Below the pieces are notes generated by a model. That model saw only the letters and a program-made list of their open reading frames with translations. It did no database searches and had not been told where the DNA came from. Made by a program: the position numbers and the translations under genes. 64,000 bases of DNA, taken from NCBI GenBank assembly GCA_907163375.1, contig CAJQUW010001793.1, positions 372,001-436,000 on the forward strand, given 5' to 3'. Position 1 is the stretch's first letter; every line of letters begins with the position of its first letter. Positions 27,117 to 38,572 of this stretch are shown piece by piece. The DNA comes from Prostheceraeus crozeri. Lineage: Eukaryota; Platyhelminthes; Polycladida; Euryleptidae.

Positions 27117-27640
27117 TAACCTCCTCGGGTTGAGACGTGTCAAGAATCTTACGGGTGAAAACTCACTAACGAGTTGCAGCCGCTTTCCGTCAGACAGGGT
27201 GTTGCTTCACTCACTTTTCTACAGATACTATCTCGGTAGAAGCAGCTCTGCAATAAATGAGTGCGTAGCCTACCTAAACCTAAGATCTCCAGAAGCAGAC
27301 GCAGAGCTAATGCACTCACATGTCATCATGTGAGCTTAGAACGCACTCGTACTTAGAGCCGCTCGAAAAGCCATTTTGTTCGTACAACATAGCTTTGGAA
27401 TCAGACCACCCCCAGGGCTTCCTCAAACCACTTTCCCTGACCAATGTAATCTTGATGCTTTCAAGAGGTGTACGGACAGGCTTCTGATGGGGACAACCCA
27501 TGAGTTATTGGTTCTTGCTTAGTTTTTATATATTTTACATCCTCTTATTTGTCTATTCACATTTTGCCACCTTATTTTCATTTTCAGTGTTTCTGTACTT
27601 AGTTATATAGTTATGAGTTATACATCTTTTTACTTCACTG
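27117..27640 (+). mobile_element. LINE relic, right half (RT C-terminus and 3' end)
   Basis: Continues the jockey-type C-terminal signature in which LDxxQxRxxxLxGDxSLTxxLxxLxxRR is usual. Here RRVKNLTGENSLTS is followed by LLHSLFYRYYLGRSSSAINE. Farther on, short blocks such as SHFVRTT, LWNQ and ASSNHFP match the usual end of this family's ORF2, in a decayed frame. A T-rich trailer follows. This fits as the continuation of the LINE piece ending at 7229. Confidence 0.8.
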
Positions 27641-28435
27641 CTACACAATGGCTTAGTTATTTAGTTCCTCACTTCCTTTCTTCCATTTTCTGCCTCTTTG
27701 CCTTTAATCCTATGTTGAGGGACACCTTGGGAAAATTTTGGTTTTATGAGAGATTTTTTGAATACATAAGTGAAAACGTTTTGCTTTTGAAGGAATTTCC
27801 TTTGATCAACAACTCATCAATTATTATGTGATTATTGGTGTTGCTGCAAGAAAACCATTGAGGAATGATGCCACTATAGCAGTTATGAGGGCGAGATATT
27901 TTTCGAAAGTCTGTGAATTTCATTTGCTTCTTTTGTTTGCTTAACACCAGGATTTTCCAATTGATAGATACTCACCATCAGTATAAGTATTATCAATTTG
28001 GCACATTAACATGGTTAAAGGTCGAACCGTTGCATATTTATGAATTAAGAATATCTGTGGAAATTTCTTCATTCTCCTAAATTAGGCATACATGTTAATG
28101 AATTACTATTCTATATGGAAGTGCATCTGGATCCCTGCGCGGAACTCAGTGTGCTTCATGGAAATTTTCGGTTCGGTTTGGAAACACTGGATACACAAGC
28201 AAGGAGCGAATCGCGATGTCAGACAGTAGCAACTGTCTCACAAGAGAAACATGTTTGGATGATATCTTAGTAGGTTGTCATCTGATTAATCTGAACTCAG
28301 ATTTACTCGCAATGAATAGCCAATCATAGTCTTTGGATGAACGCTTAATATGTCGAATCAGAATTGAACCAGAATTTCGGGGACTTTAAAACACCAATCA
28401 AACACATGTATATCAGGTGAGATGCCATGTCAATT
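27641..28435. other. No recognisable gene
   Basis: AT-rich with short chance frames only. Confidence 0.5.
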
Positions 28436-28490
28436 GATAAACATACTGCGAATCCTGGCCCGCGGACCGGGGTTTGCCCGACCCTACTTT
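28436..28490 (-). mobile_element. Possible solo hAT terminus
   Basis: On the minus strand it reads TAGGGTCGGGCAAACCCCGG, then TCCGCGGGCC. This resembles the common hAT end CAGGGGTGGGCAAAC...GGTCCGCGGGCC. No matching opposite end is visible nearby, so this would be a fragment. Confidence 0.35.
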
Positions 28491-28831
28491 AGATGCTGCA
28501 GCGTACATTGACCAAATATTGAAAATATGCTAATTTCAAAATCAAAAAAAAATGATAAAATACAAAATGAATTATAGTGACAAGTTCAAGATACTTGTTG
28601 AATTGTGGATAGTTGCTTCTGATGATGTGCAGCGACCATGAAAACGCTTAGGTTATTCTTCATTTTTCAAGTCGCTTGCTTGTGATACAACTTTCATATA
28701 ATAATTGGTTATTTACAATTAACTCAACCAAAACAGGATGAACTCACTATCATCAAGATGTCCTTTCACTTGTATTGTAGCATATGTGAACAATTCCTAG
28801 CCATCAAAGTCTTATATTTTTCCAACTGTAG

Positions 28832-29239
28832 GATGTTTTTGCTATTGTAGATGTGGATTTGGACCCATATAGAACATTCTGCCCTCGTGTTGGTTGTGAA
28901 ACCGTATGCCGCTTGACAAAACATGAATCAGAGTCATCATTATTTTCGCTATCGAAAGAGCGGCCATTGGCAGCACATCCTGTGGCATGTCGGATGTGTA
29001 CATTTACGTTCTGCTCCGTGTGCAAGGAACCGTGGCATGGTGGTGGACTGAGTTGTGATGATGCTGCTCGAGGTAAAGAGACCGGACCATGCGTTCCGTA
29101 TGGGCCCGTGGCTACCAACGCAAATATCAAGCGCTGTCCGGTTTGCCATATCCCAATCGAACGAAATATGGGGTGTGCACAGATGATGTGCAAGCGTTGT
29201 CGACACGTCTTCTGTTGGTACTGCCTTGCTTCCCTCGAT
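28832..29239 (+). CDS. RNF144-like RBR ubiquitin ligase, one exon (IBR and RING2)
   Basis: Host exon encoding DPYRTFCPRVGCETVCRL (first IBR cysteines), CRMCTFTFCSVCKEPWHGGG (rest of the IBR), and IKRCPVCHIPIERNMGCAQM followed by CKRCRHVFCWYCLASLD (RING2 with its catalytic Cys region). The order and spacing match RNF144A/B. The 3' edge is a clean donor, GAT|GTGAGT, at 29239/29240, at the LD residues expected for this family. The 5' edge is an AG after either 28831 or 28850; both are in frame. RBR ligases take ubiquitin on the RING2 cysteine and pass it to substrates; RNF144 proteins are usually membrane-tethered by a C-terminal helix. The RING1 exon upstream and the transmembrane exon downstream were not found in this window. 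Confidence 0.8.
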
Positions 29240-29245
29240 GTGAGT

Positions 29246-30384
29246 AACTGGAAAATCGATGTTTTTCTTGCAGAATACTGATAATTTTGTAGAATGGTTT
29301 CACCTCTTATTCGATGGATGTCATAGTGAAACAAAGTAGTTCAATAATCAGATACCAACTTAAATCAATGGAAATGCTGCAACGGTCTTACAACAAGTGT
29401 GCAGTTACTCGAAAGAGGAATGGATTTCAACGAAAGGATTGCGGGTGTTTACAGAAGCAGAGATGGAAATGCAGCTATTTTATATCATTTTTGTAGGAGA
29501 TTAGTTCTAAAGCTCCCTTGATAAATTTGTAGTTGAACTAATTAAATTTAATGATTTTTTTCTGAATCATGTTCTGGTTATCAGGATAGATAAAGATTTA
29601 GCAATTGCTATTATGATAATTATCAATTTATTGCCCACCTGCGTCAAATGGATAGCGTTACTCAATTCAAGCAAAGGTGTGAAAGAAACAAAGATAGTCA
29701 AACATACTTTGTGAGGTAGTGGGTTACAGCATTTCAATCATGCTTCACTCTCCGTGACTAGTCAATGCCCACTAAGTTCTGCAGGATGCGATCGATGAAA
29801 ACTGAGATGTCAAGAGGGATGGCGATTCGTATCTCTCACTTGTCATACAACCCATGAAATCAAACGATCAAGAGAAATATAAAGCATGCATGAGACTACA
29901 TTAATTTACAAGCAGTGTTGATGGTTAAATGTTGGGAGGGGAGGGGTAGTCGATCAATTATATAGTCAGTGAGTGATTCGAATGGCGCCTACAGAACTGA
30001 TAGCTCGGGATTGGAATTTGGAAATATGAAAAAATGCGATTGCATAAGTTTTCTTTATGTGATAATTGCAAAGATTCATAAGGTCGCCATAACAGATGAA
30101 GCTTTTTTTTCTCATCAGATGACAAAAGATGGTTAGATAGTTTCTCTCAGTCTTACAACCTTTGACATGATTAGGTTCAATTAAAGATAAGAAGCAATGA
30201 TAATGTTCAGGATACATGAATGCATATGTAAACTGCAAATAACCTTAAAGCGATGAACTTTTAACATTTATGCATGAAAAGCGTGAATCATGACAAAAAA
30301 CGTCAATTCAAAGCGCCCGGAATTTTACATACATTGACCTGGAAAACGCGGATGTTGGCCTCGAAGAAAGGACACGTCTAGTCA
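29246..30384. other. Presumed intron of the RNF144-like gene
   Basis: Non-coding by eye after a good donor site. I did not find the next exon. Confidence 0.4.
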
Positions 30385-31120
30385 TCATTTCCACCCCTCA
30401 CAAACTAAAATCGATGTTCATTGCTCATTTTGCGTCCCTAAAGACGCATGCAACTATCAACACTATCTATTTGCTGCCCCATGATAGACTTAGAATGCCG
30501 AATGCAGTTTTGATTGCCGCCCGTCACAGACATATCATCCAACACTGTTTATTTGCCGCCCATCTCATACAAAATCGCTTAAGATCATTCATTCTCCACC
30601 CCAAATTAGACTCAAAGGGTCCAATGCAGCATTAATTTACAACGCTCTGTTACGGATATCATCCAACATGGCACATTCGCTGCCACTAAATAAACGCATA
30701 CAACTCCCAAAGCTATCCATTTGCAACCCCATTTATTAGATCGAGAAGGGCCCAATGGAGCTTTAATTTTGTTATTTAATTGCCGCCTTCGCAGAGAAAG
30801 TCTGTCCAACATTGATCATTTATCGCCCATCGTTGACTCAAAGGGAGGTAGTGTAAATTGCCGCCCCTCACAGTCAAATATTTCTAAGAAAAAGCAAGAT
30901 AATTGTCTTCGGCCGAAAATTCTCTCTATTTGTAGAAATAAGTCACAATAAAATAAATTAGATAAAATTTTTAGTGATTGATTTTATAGTGACTTATAGT
31001 TACAAATAGAGAAAATTTTCGGTCGAGGACAATTATCTTGCTTTTTCTTGCTGAATTACCGACCGATGTTAGCTATTGAACAAATATTTTCTAACATCGT
31101 TCATTTGCTGCCGACATCTT
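30385..31120. repeat. Degenerate tandem repeat rich in GCCGCCC blocks
   Basis: Phrases such as TTGCCGCCC(C/G)TCACAG, ATCATCCAACA(C/T) and TTCATTTGC(C/T)GCC recur many times at irregular 40-100 bp intervals, mixed with CCCAATG(C/G)AG and ACTCAAAGGG. The pattern is of an old, decayed satellite or minisatellite. Short open frames across it are a product of the repeats, not genes. Confidence 0.6.
30886..31049. repeat. Inverted repeat, about 60-bp arms
   Basis: Left arm 30886-30945 (AAGAAAAAGCAAGATAATTG... to ...AGTCA) pairs with right arm 30990-31049 with few mismatches. A 44-bp AT-rich loop separates them. Probably a small foldback (MITE-like) element inside the tandem-repeat region. Confidence 0.75.
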
Positions 31121-32500
31121 TGGAAACTTCAATAATTGGTTAATAGCCGATTTTCATTAAAATAATATCACCGTATGAAGAATTTAAAGAGAATAATTAT
31201 ATTTTGCACGTGCCGCTTTGAAAATTCGATGTACTGATTGTTTTGATGCTGGATTCATTGAAGCTGTTATATTTCATTGTCATTGGATGTGGCTGATCCT
31301 CATAAGAAATTTTATGTAAATGTTCTAATTACAGAGGAATGTTCACTTCATGTATCAAATGTAGCAAGTCTCATTAGATTATTTTTCAATGCATCATGGA
31401 ATGAATCATATTGTCATGAACTTTGTCGAGGGGTGAATATTTTTCAATTTTATCAAGGCTCTCCTGGTTTTACCATTTTCAGGAGGATAAAAAAATAAAA
31501 AGTCGGTAATTACACGTCGCAATTCAAATTAGATAACAATCTGCGGGATCATGTAAAGCGATGTTCTAAATGGCTCGTTAATGCCTCACTTGCGAGAGTT
31601 TTCACAATTGACGTCAGTAGGAGGAGACGAATGACAAAATCCTAGTTGACTAAAGTAGAGTTTGGATGTCCACATTCTTATCTTCATCATTTGAAATAAA
31701 TTTCGGCTGAATTAATGTGTACAATAGGTTCTATATGAAAACAGATAATTGTTTCTTATGTCCTCATCAAATTTGAAATCGTTCTATTGTTTCAGTCAAT
31801 CAGATTATTATATCAGCGCGGAAGAAGAACTACATAGTACTTTTGAATTTTTTATGCTCTGTCCAACCTATCGAAATTTTCCAACTACTTTTAGTTCAAT
31901 CGAATGTTCGGTATCCATCAGTATGCTCATAGTATATAACCATGGAAATAGATTGTTTATCTTAAGTTGAATAGAATGGAAATTGACCCAAGGTCGACGC
32001 CCATTCGGGGGAACTAAGTTGGGGCATGAAGAGCAAATGAAAAGCCTAGAATTACACATGTGACTGATTCTAACCCAACGTTTCTGCCGCTGATAAGTGT
32101 ATCCATGTGAAAGTGCGTGCGATTTTTGTGCCACTATTGTGAATTGCATGAAGCTTTACTTTCATTCTAGTGGTCTTATCGTCATAAATTTCTATGGTAT
32201 ATAACCGTATAGCTTCCAGTGCTTCCCGCATAGTTGATCGAGACGCGAAACGTCGAATATTTCACGCAGCATAGTGAATGAAATATTAAGTGGAAGCGCG
32301 CTAGAGTGCTTAAAGATTGAATACGTGGCTTCTTTTTGCATTATTTAAATTGACGGAGTACCACGGTTCGACGATATTGTCTGTTTGGTTACAGGATATT
32401 TCCAAGCATTTTTTGACCGCATTTTCACGAAAATCGGTGATAGAGCAACGAATTAGCACGACGATATAGTGTTTGAATAAACCGTCCATCATTGAATTAT
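31121..32500. other. No recognisable gene
   Basis: Only chance frames. No motif recognised. Confidence 0.5.
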
Positions 32501-32502
32501 CG

Positions 32503-32697
32503 GTTGTAGGAGCCAGGGTTAACCATATGAGCGGTTTTGATGTGAAAACATTTCGTTTTGTTACACCCAATGTATTTCACATGCCACCGGCATGCATTAT
32601 CACGTTCATGCTTGCCGGTGGCATGTGAAATGAATGTGATGTAAAAATGTTTTCCCATTAAAACCGCTCATCTGGTTAACCCTGACTCCTAAAACTG
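32503..32697. repeat. Palindromic foldback element, about 195 bp
   Basis: Two arms of about 85-90 bp (32503-32592 and 32613-32697) are inverted copies sharing GGTTAACC, GAGCGGTTTT, ATGTTTTC(C)C-like and CATGCCACCGGCA segments around a short loop. Flanks carry the direct phrase GACGATATAGTG (about 32459 and 32696), which may be part of a target duplication or a longer repeat. Likely a foldback MITE. Confidence 0.7.
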
Positions 32698-35288
32698 ACG
32701 ATATAGTGATTATCAGTTTTTCTAGACGTTTATATTTAATTTATTAGATGCAAGAAAAATTATTCAGTGGTGCCAAAGGAATGTCTCGCTGTCATTCACG
32801 AATTATTGAACGTTGTTGGAATTTTACAGCATAAAAATATGCTTACCATTCTCCCGACATTCCTAATTGAATTTGACTGCTACTCGAACTCCTTCCTGTA
32901 AATTTCGCCATAGAATAGCTAACTTGTATGCTCTTGTTATTGCTATTTTTGTAATGGCTTGTGACAGATCTGTCCATTTATGGACGCAGCTCTCATCTGT
33001 CTGCGATAGTTTTAGCCATTTATAAGCAAGCTGAGCATAATTTGACCCAAATAGCCTACAATCTGGATACACACTTAATCACACTTGTGAATATAGAGTA
33101 ACCTCAAAATCATTCCTTCTTACAAGAACTATATAGTAATGTAGGTCTACATGATCTAACTGCACATAGCCTATGGGCTTCTTTCTTAATAGTCCTTCTT
33201 CATCCATGTCACAGTTGTGTGATTTTTCTCGCAAATCGAAACTTTAGTTGTCTCACGAATGTAAAATAACACAGAGAACATCAAAGACTGAAATTCAAAG
33301 CTCTGATTTGGATACGCATGCCTATGATTAGTGATCTCACTCCATGTAAGTTTTGTAATTCCGTCGCGCTGTTTTTGAAAAATGATTTAAGCAATTTTAG
33401 TGTGACAAAGGTAGCGCATTTTTTACATGTGACTGAATTGTATTTGACTAGCTTTTATTCTTGCGTATGCATGTGTTGAGTGCCAAGCAAGAACATAAGT
33501 GTCACATGTATTTTGAGATGATAGCCACAGGTTTTACTAGACATAGGTTTGAGCCAGAGCAAACGATTGATCGCAATGCTGCTGCACCGGGCCTAGTAAT
33601 ATTCTATGTAATCTGAGTCAAAAACAGAAAAGAAACCCTAATCGGCAATTTTCAACATTTCGTGTATACGTAGGAGTAGAAATTATTTGAAATGATTGGA
33701 AGTAGGTTGTGCAGATGCCGTGCTTCAATCTAACTACATAAAAGATACGAAACAAGCTTCGCAGTGTAGTTTATATCTACCAGTTCTTAAATGGGTTTCC
33801 ATGCTGTCGATCACTTACATTAACTTAAGTGACATGTTTGTGTAGCTGTGATGAATCTGTTTAAGGGACGAATAGTTGCCGAATACCTAATGGTCCGTAT
33901 GTTGATGTTTGATTGTGATGATCCATAGGTAAATGTATTTTTCCTTAAAGATTTACCAGCAGATCTTGCTGTAAATTGCTTCTTGCTAATCAGCTCCTGC
34001 TGCTCTTTAGATATTGCTGAAGAATAAAACTGCATTAACACACGTCACACCTTCTACTCTTCACATAAGAGAAGATCTCTTCATGATGAGAATAGACGTT
34101 TGTGTCTTCAAGTTAAAATCAATTGTTCTACTCTGACGCTTTGCACCAATGATTACAGAAATATAACAGACAATGAAATTTGTGAAATTATGAAAACTTT
34201 ATTAGAAATTAGTATTCCAGCGACTTTTGAAGTGTTTCAACACGCCTAACTTTGGTCCTTTTAAAGCATGAAATGCTATTGACCAAAATTTTATGAAAAG
34301 TCTCAGGATAAATATGTTTGATACATCTCCAAATGATGATATGAGATTTTTATAGAAAAGTTTTGTTTATGATAGAATTTCATCTGGAAATTTGTTTGCA
34401 TGACTTCATCTCTAAGTCTGTTCATCACACGAAATTTTCTAATTTCTTTAGCGCTCTTTGTTCGCAGCAGGTGAATATTTGCGTTGAAATCTTAAACATA
34501 CTTTATTTATATCGATAAGTCAAGAGAAAGAGAAAATTGATGATAGAAAACTAATAATTAGTTTAATACTTCTTTTCGCAAAAATGTTTGCTAAGGCCTA
34601 CTCTGCTGGTCCTACTTGTGTTTTGCATATGCCAATTTAATCTAATCATAAATTAACTATCATCTGTTTATATTATGAGACCTAAATTACAATAAATCAG
34701 CATTAATGAATTTTTAATAAATATTCGGTGCAACTCCTCTTCATTTTTTCCTCAAGTTGATGAATTTGTATGGTTAGCTTGGATGGATTTTAGTATCAGG
34801 TAGTTATCTGAGCGTCAGTAATAGAACTCATTAATAGTAATGTAATCGATCACGGATTTCAGGGATTTGCATTTTTTTGTATGCACACGGAAATGCACAG
34901 ATTGTATTTTGTATATTTGTCCATAATGCATGAACAAATCAGTCAGGGTGGCTGTCACAAGAATTCTTAACATACATTGCTTATTAATAGGAAAATGAGA
35001 TGACTATAAGAAAGTTTAAAGGGCATGGGTCTGAAGCTCGCTACAGCGGCATAGCAGTTACGCTTTACGTCTCCTTTTGAAGAGCATAGTGCTTTCAGAA
35101 AATCTATGGGAACTGGATTGAGAGTTCCACAACTTGGGCCCCGAACCGCAAAAGCTATTCTATTCATGCGATTTGACACAACAAGTTGATATACTGCAAT
35201 GAGATCGTAGAGAAGTATTCGTAGTTTTCACCTGAAGTAGATTGCTCAAGTATTTTCGGCTTCCTCCACACATACATGTACATACATT
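32698..35288. other. No recognisable gene
   Basis: Intergenic or intronic AT-rich sequence. Nothing supported. Confidence 0.5.
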
Positions 35289-36048
35289 CAGGGTGGCCAA
35301 ATGGTCCCTATTTAGGGGACTGGCCCCTATTTGTCCTGATTATGGGTCCAGGTCCCTAAAATATGGACTTGTTAAAAAAGTTAATGAAACTCCATAAAAT
35401 TTGCATAAATGCCTACTGTTACTGAAGTACGAATGATTTTTCATGAATTTCTTGATGGAAAAAGGATTTAACATCAATCAATATGCTCATCAATATATAT
35501 TATACTTCTTAGGTCGTATACGTAAGATCAAGTGGCTCTTACAATTTTGTAGTTGACGTTTTTTGACGGGAGGTGGTTCATCATAGGTTGAAGGAAAGAA
35601 ATATAACGTACTCCCTGTGATTTATCCATAACAGTTTATTGCCAAAAATGTATACAAGCGACAGACGTTCCGCGACACAGTCGCAGCCTCAGTGTCTGGT
35701 AAAAATCGTGCAGAATGTGCCGAACAAATCTGCGAACGTGCTTTAATACTGTCGAGAGCATCTCTCAATCCGACCAGCTCGTGTTTACGGTTTATATCTA
35801 GATTCATATCTCGTATGTCGTCGTCGTCGCCACTCGAGTCGAGTAAGGCGCCAAGATGCTTAATATGAATCAATGAGGGTAGTAGATGCAGAGTAGTCAT
35901 TACAGACAGTAAGTAATCAATATAGACACATGTAGTCAAATGGATGAATATAGTCACAGATTAATCAAAAAGATTTGTCAATAAGTGAGTGAGCTCTCAG
36001 ATGTGATAGGAGGCCAATACGGGCGCGGCACACACGAGCGCACACCTC

Positions 36049-37335
36049 TCAAGCGTACCCGTCTATTGCTCCTGTGACGTTGGGCGCCGCTACCGCATCC
36101 TTCCTCTGTTGACGCACAGCGGCTTCCTCCTCCAACCGGTTCTTTTCGAAGTCAGCCGCTCCTTGATGGACGGTCTGTCGCCAGGCCCACTTGTCGGAGT
36201 CAATCCCACAGCTCCTCAATGTCTCTTTCAATGCATCATTGAAACGCTTCATCGGCCTTCCCACCGCGCAGCTTCCTGTCCTTAGCTCTGAGTAGTACAC
36301 TTGCTTCGGAAACCTGGATTCTGTCATTCTGGGTACGTGGCCTGTCCATCGCAACCGGTGCTCGACCATTTCGGCATCAATACTATTAGTGTTGCATTCT
36401 TGCAAGACGCTGGCGTTGATTCTCCGGCTCTGCACCTAACACAAAGAATCACTCGCAAATACCGTTGCTGGTATCGTTCAAGCAGTTTTTTATGCTGCCG
36501 ATAGACCGTCCACGTTTTACTGCTGTACAGCATTGTCGGAACAATTATGGCTTTGTGCATAAGAACTTTCGTTGAGGGAGTCTACAGTAGTCATGGTTGG
36601 TGAAAAAACGCTTCTTCAGCTTTCCGAAGACTGTGGCTACCATGCTGATGCGATGGGTGATTTCTTCGTCAATCATGGTGGTTGCGGTTACTTGACTGCA
36701 CAAGTACTTGAATTTATCGACTACATTGAGCCGTACACTATTCACCACGATGTTGGGTGGGTTCACAGACGCCGAGGTAGCTGGGAAGCTTTGGTAGAGG
36801 ACTTCGGATTTGGCAACATTCAGGGTTAGTCCAAGTTTGTTGTATGCGGAGCTGGAAACGTTGGCAATCTCTTGTAGCTCTTCCTCACTACTAGCACAAA
36901 CCACTGCATCATCTTCATACTGCAGCTCTACAATTGGGCCGCGGAGGTTAAACACGCTAGGTGATTTCTTCCCCGGTAGGCAGATCTTTTTCCACGAGCT
37001 GGAGCATGGCCGCCATGAAGATAGAGAACAAAGTTGGGGCGAGAACGCAGCCCTGTTTCACGCCGGTGTTGACAAGACTGTTGCCGTCATGTCGTCATAG
37101 AAAGATCGGATAAAAGATGTGAATGATCGGTTAATAGAATCAAACGCTTTAGTATGATCAAAGAAGGCCACGTACAGAGGTTTTCGCTGTTCCCTGGATT
37201 TTTCTTGAAGCTACCTGAGGGTGAATATCATGTCAGTAGTGCTACGCTAAGACTTGAAACCGCACTGACTATCCGGCAGGATATCCTTAACCACAGCTGA
37301 TAGGCGCCTGAGGCAGACGCGAGCAAAAACTTTGC
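36049..37335 (-). mobile_element. LINE relic nested in the hAT element (minus strand)
   Basis: Read on the minus strand, it encodes KPLYVAFFDHTKAFDSIN (RT motif A), KQGCVLAPTLFSIFM (motif B), VELQYEDDAVVCASSEEELQ (motif C) and VDKFKYLCSQVT. It ends in the typical LRWTGHVPRMTESRFPKQV and GRPMKRFNDALKETLRSCGI tail. This is a 5'-truncated non-LTR element of the type often mis-annotated as craniofacial-development-like protein. The frame changes several times. Confidence 0.8.
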
Positions 37336-37340
37336 CAACG

Positions 37341-37540
37341 GTCGAGCTTCTATTGGTGATTTGAGTTTGTCAAGAATGTGGAGGTCAAAGTCTGAAATGG
37401 ACATTTTGCTGTTATGACTACTATTATCATGGTCGGAAAGGGCACTAGCATTATTGGATGACCTAAGGCTGATAGCATGTTCTTTATAACGACCGTAGAA
37501 AGGTCTGCTGGTTTGACCTTTGTAAGCTTTATTACAAAGT
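37341..37540 (-). mobile_element. GIY-YIG endonuclease fragment (Penelope-like)
   Basis: Minus strand encodes CNKAYKGQTSRPFYGRYKEH, then NASALSDHDNSSHNSKMSI and FDLHILDKLKSPIEAR. This is the GIY-YIG core arrangement (AYxGQTxR, then RxxEH, then HxxxxxH and a ...ExR end). It joins directly to the LINE relic on its 3' side, so one inserted into or recombined with the other. Confidence 0.6.
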
Positions 37541-38572
37541 GATAAAATGGCAAAAACGGTGATCACAAACATAGTGATCATATCTTGATAATTGGTCTCT
37601 TAATTTTATCATGAATATTTAGTGACACAAGAGAATATAAGAGACAGTACCGGTAGCCATTTAGCCTATCTATTCATGTATGTATCCTATGTATTCATTG
37701 ACATCACGTAAATGTACAATACATGATTCTATGTATACTGTACACGTAGTCATATACGTTATACAACTTTATTATTAACGCGGCTAGTTATATAGCTTTT
37801 ACTGTTGTTACAGAAATTCATTCTGGATGTAGAAATAGCACAGAAGAATCAGATTTAATTCTATCTTTACACTTACTACAATACTTATCTTTATAATGTA
37901 TCAAAATTTGTATCATATTTGTATTATATTATATTGTGATGAATTGTTTCAAAAATCATTGTGATACTTTTGTATCTTCATTATTTCGATATCATGGTGA
38001 ATGCTAGATAACCCATATGTGTACATCTGACTATTTTTGAAAATATACATCCACCGATATGCTATTTGATCATATACTTCTTATCTGCTGAGTATGTAGT
38101 CGATGCAATACCCAAATTTAAATTCCATACATCGTGTGAAGCTTCATGACTTTACGCTGTCAAGGGAATCTGTTTATTACGAACTGGTCTATTAGGACAA
38201 AATGAATACAATGTTATAATCCTCTCAAATAATCTCAAATAACCTCTTATAACTTGTGATATGTTGTCCATTAGATATTTTATCGAAATAGTTGATGTTT
38301 ATTGTGTACACAATTGATTATCATGTATTTTTAAAGGAGACTAAAAAAATTCAGTCATTCTCGCATATACATTTCCCAAAAAAGAAAGATGGAGGCCTCA
38401 TAGAATGTCAAGATTTTTCGGGCATATTGCGCTACAGTCGGGTTAGAAGTCAATATGAATTCCAATTAGTGTATAATATGCATAATTTGTGCCTATTTCT
38501 AGAGGCCTTATGAAGGTTTTCGATGATGAAATTCGAGGTCCCTATTTTTCGAAAAATTGTTTGGCCATCCTT

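Larger units (their letters stand above)
35289..38572. mobile_element. hAT element, about 3.3 kb, with nested retroelement fragments
   Basis: The 8-bp sequence CATACATT precedes the left end (35281-35288) and follows the right end (38573-38580), the duplication size of hAT elements. The left terminus CAGGGTGGCCAAA pairs with the right terminus, which reads AAGGATGGCCAAA on the minus strand. Both subterminal regions carry GGTCCCTATTT. I see no hAT transposase frame. A LINE reverse-transcriptase fragment and a GIY-YIG fragment occupy the middle. Confidence 0.7.

Noticed and set aside
28804-29334. Minus-strand 176-residue frame
   Set aside because: Antisense of the RNF144-like exon, whose zinc-binding pattern is unmistakable on the plus strand.
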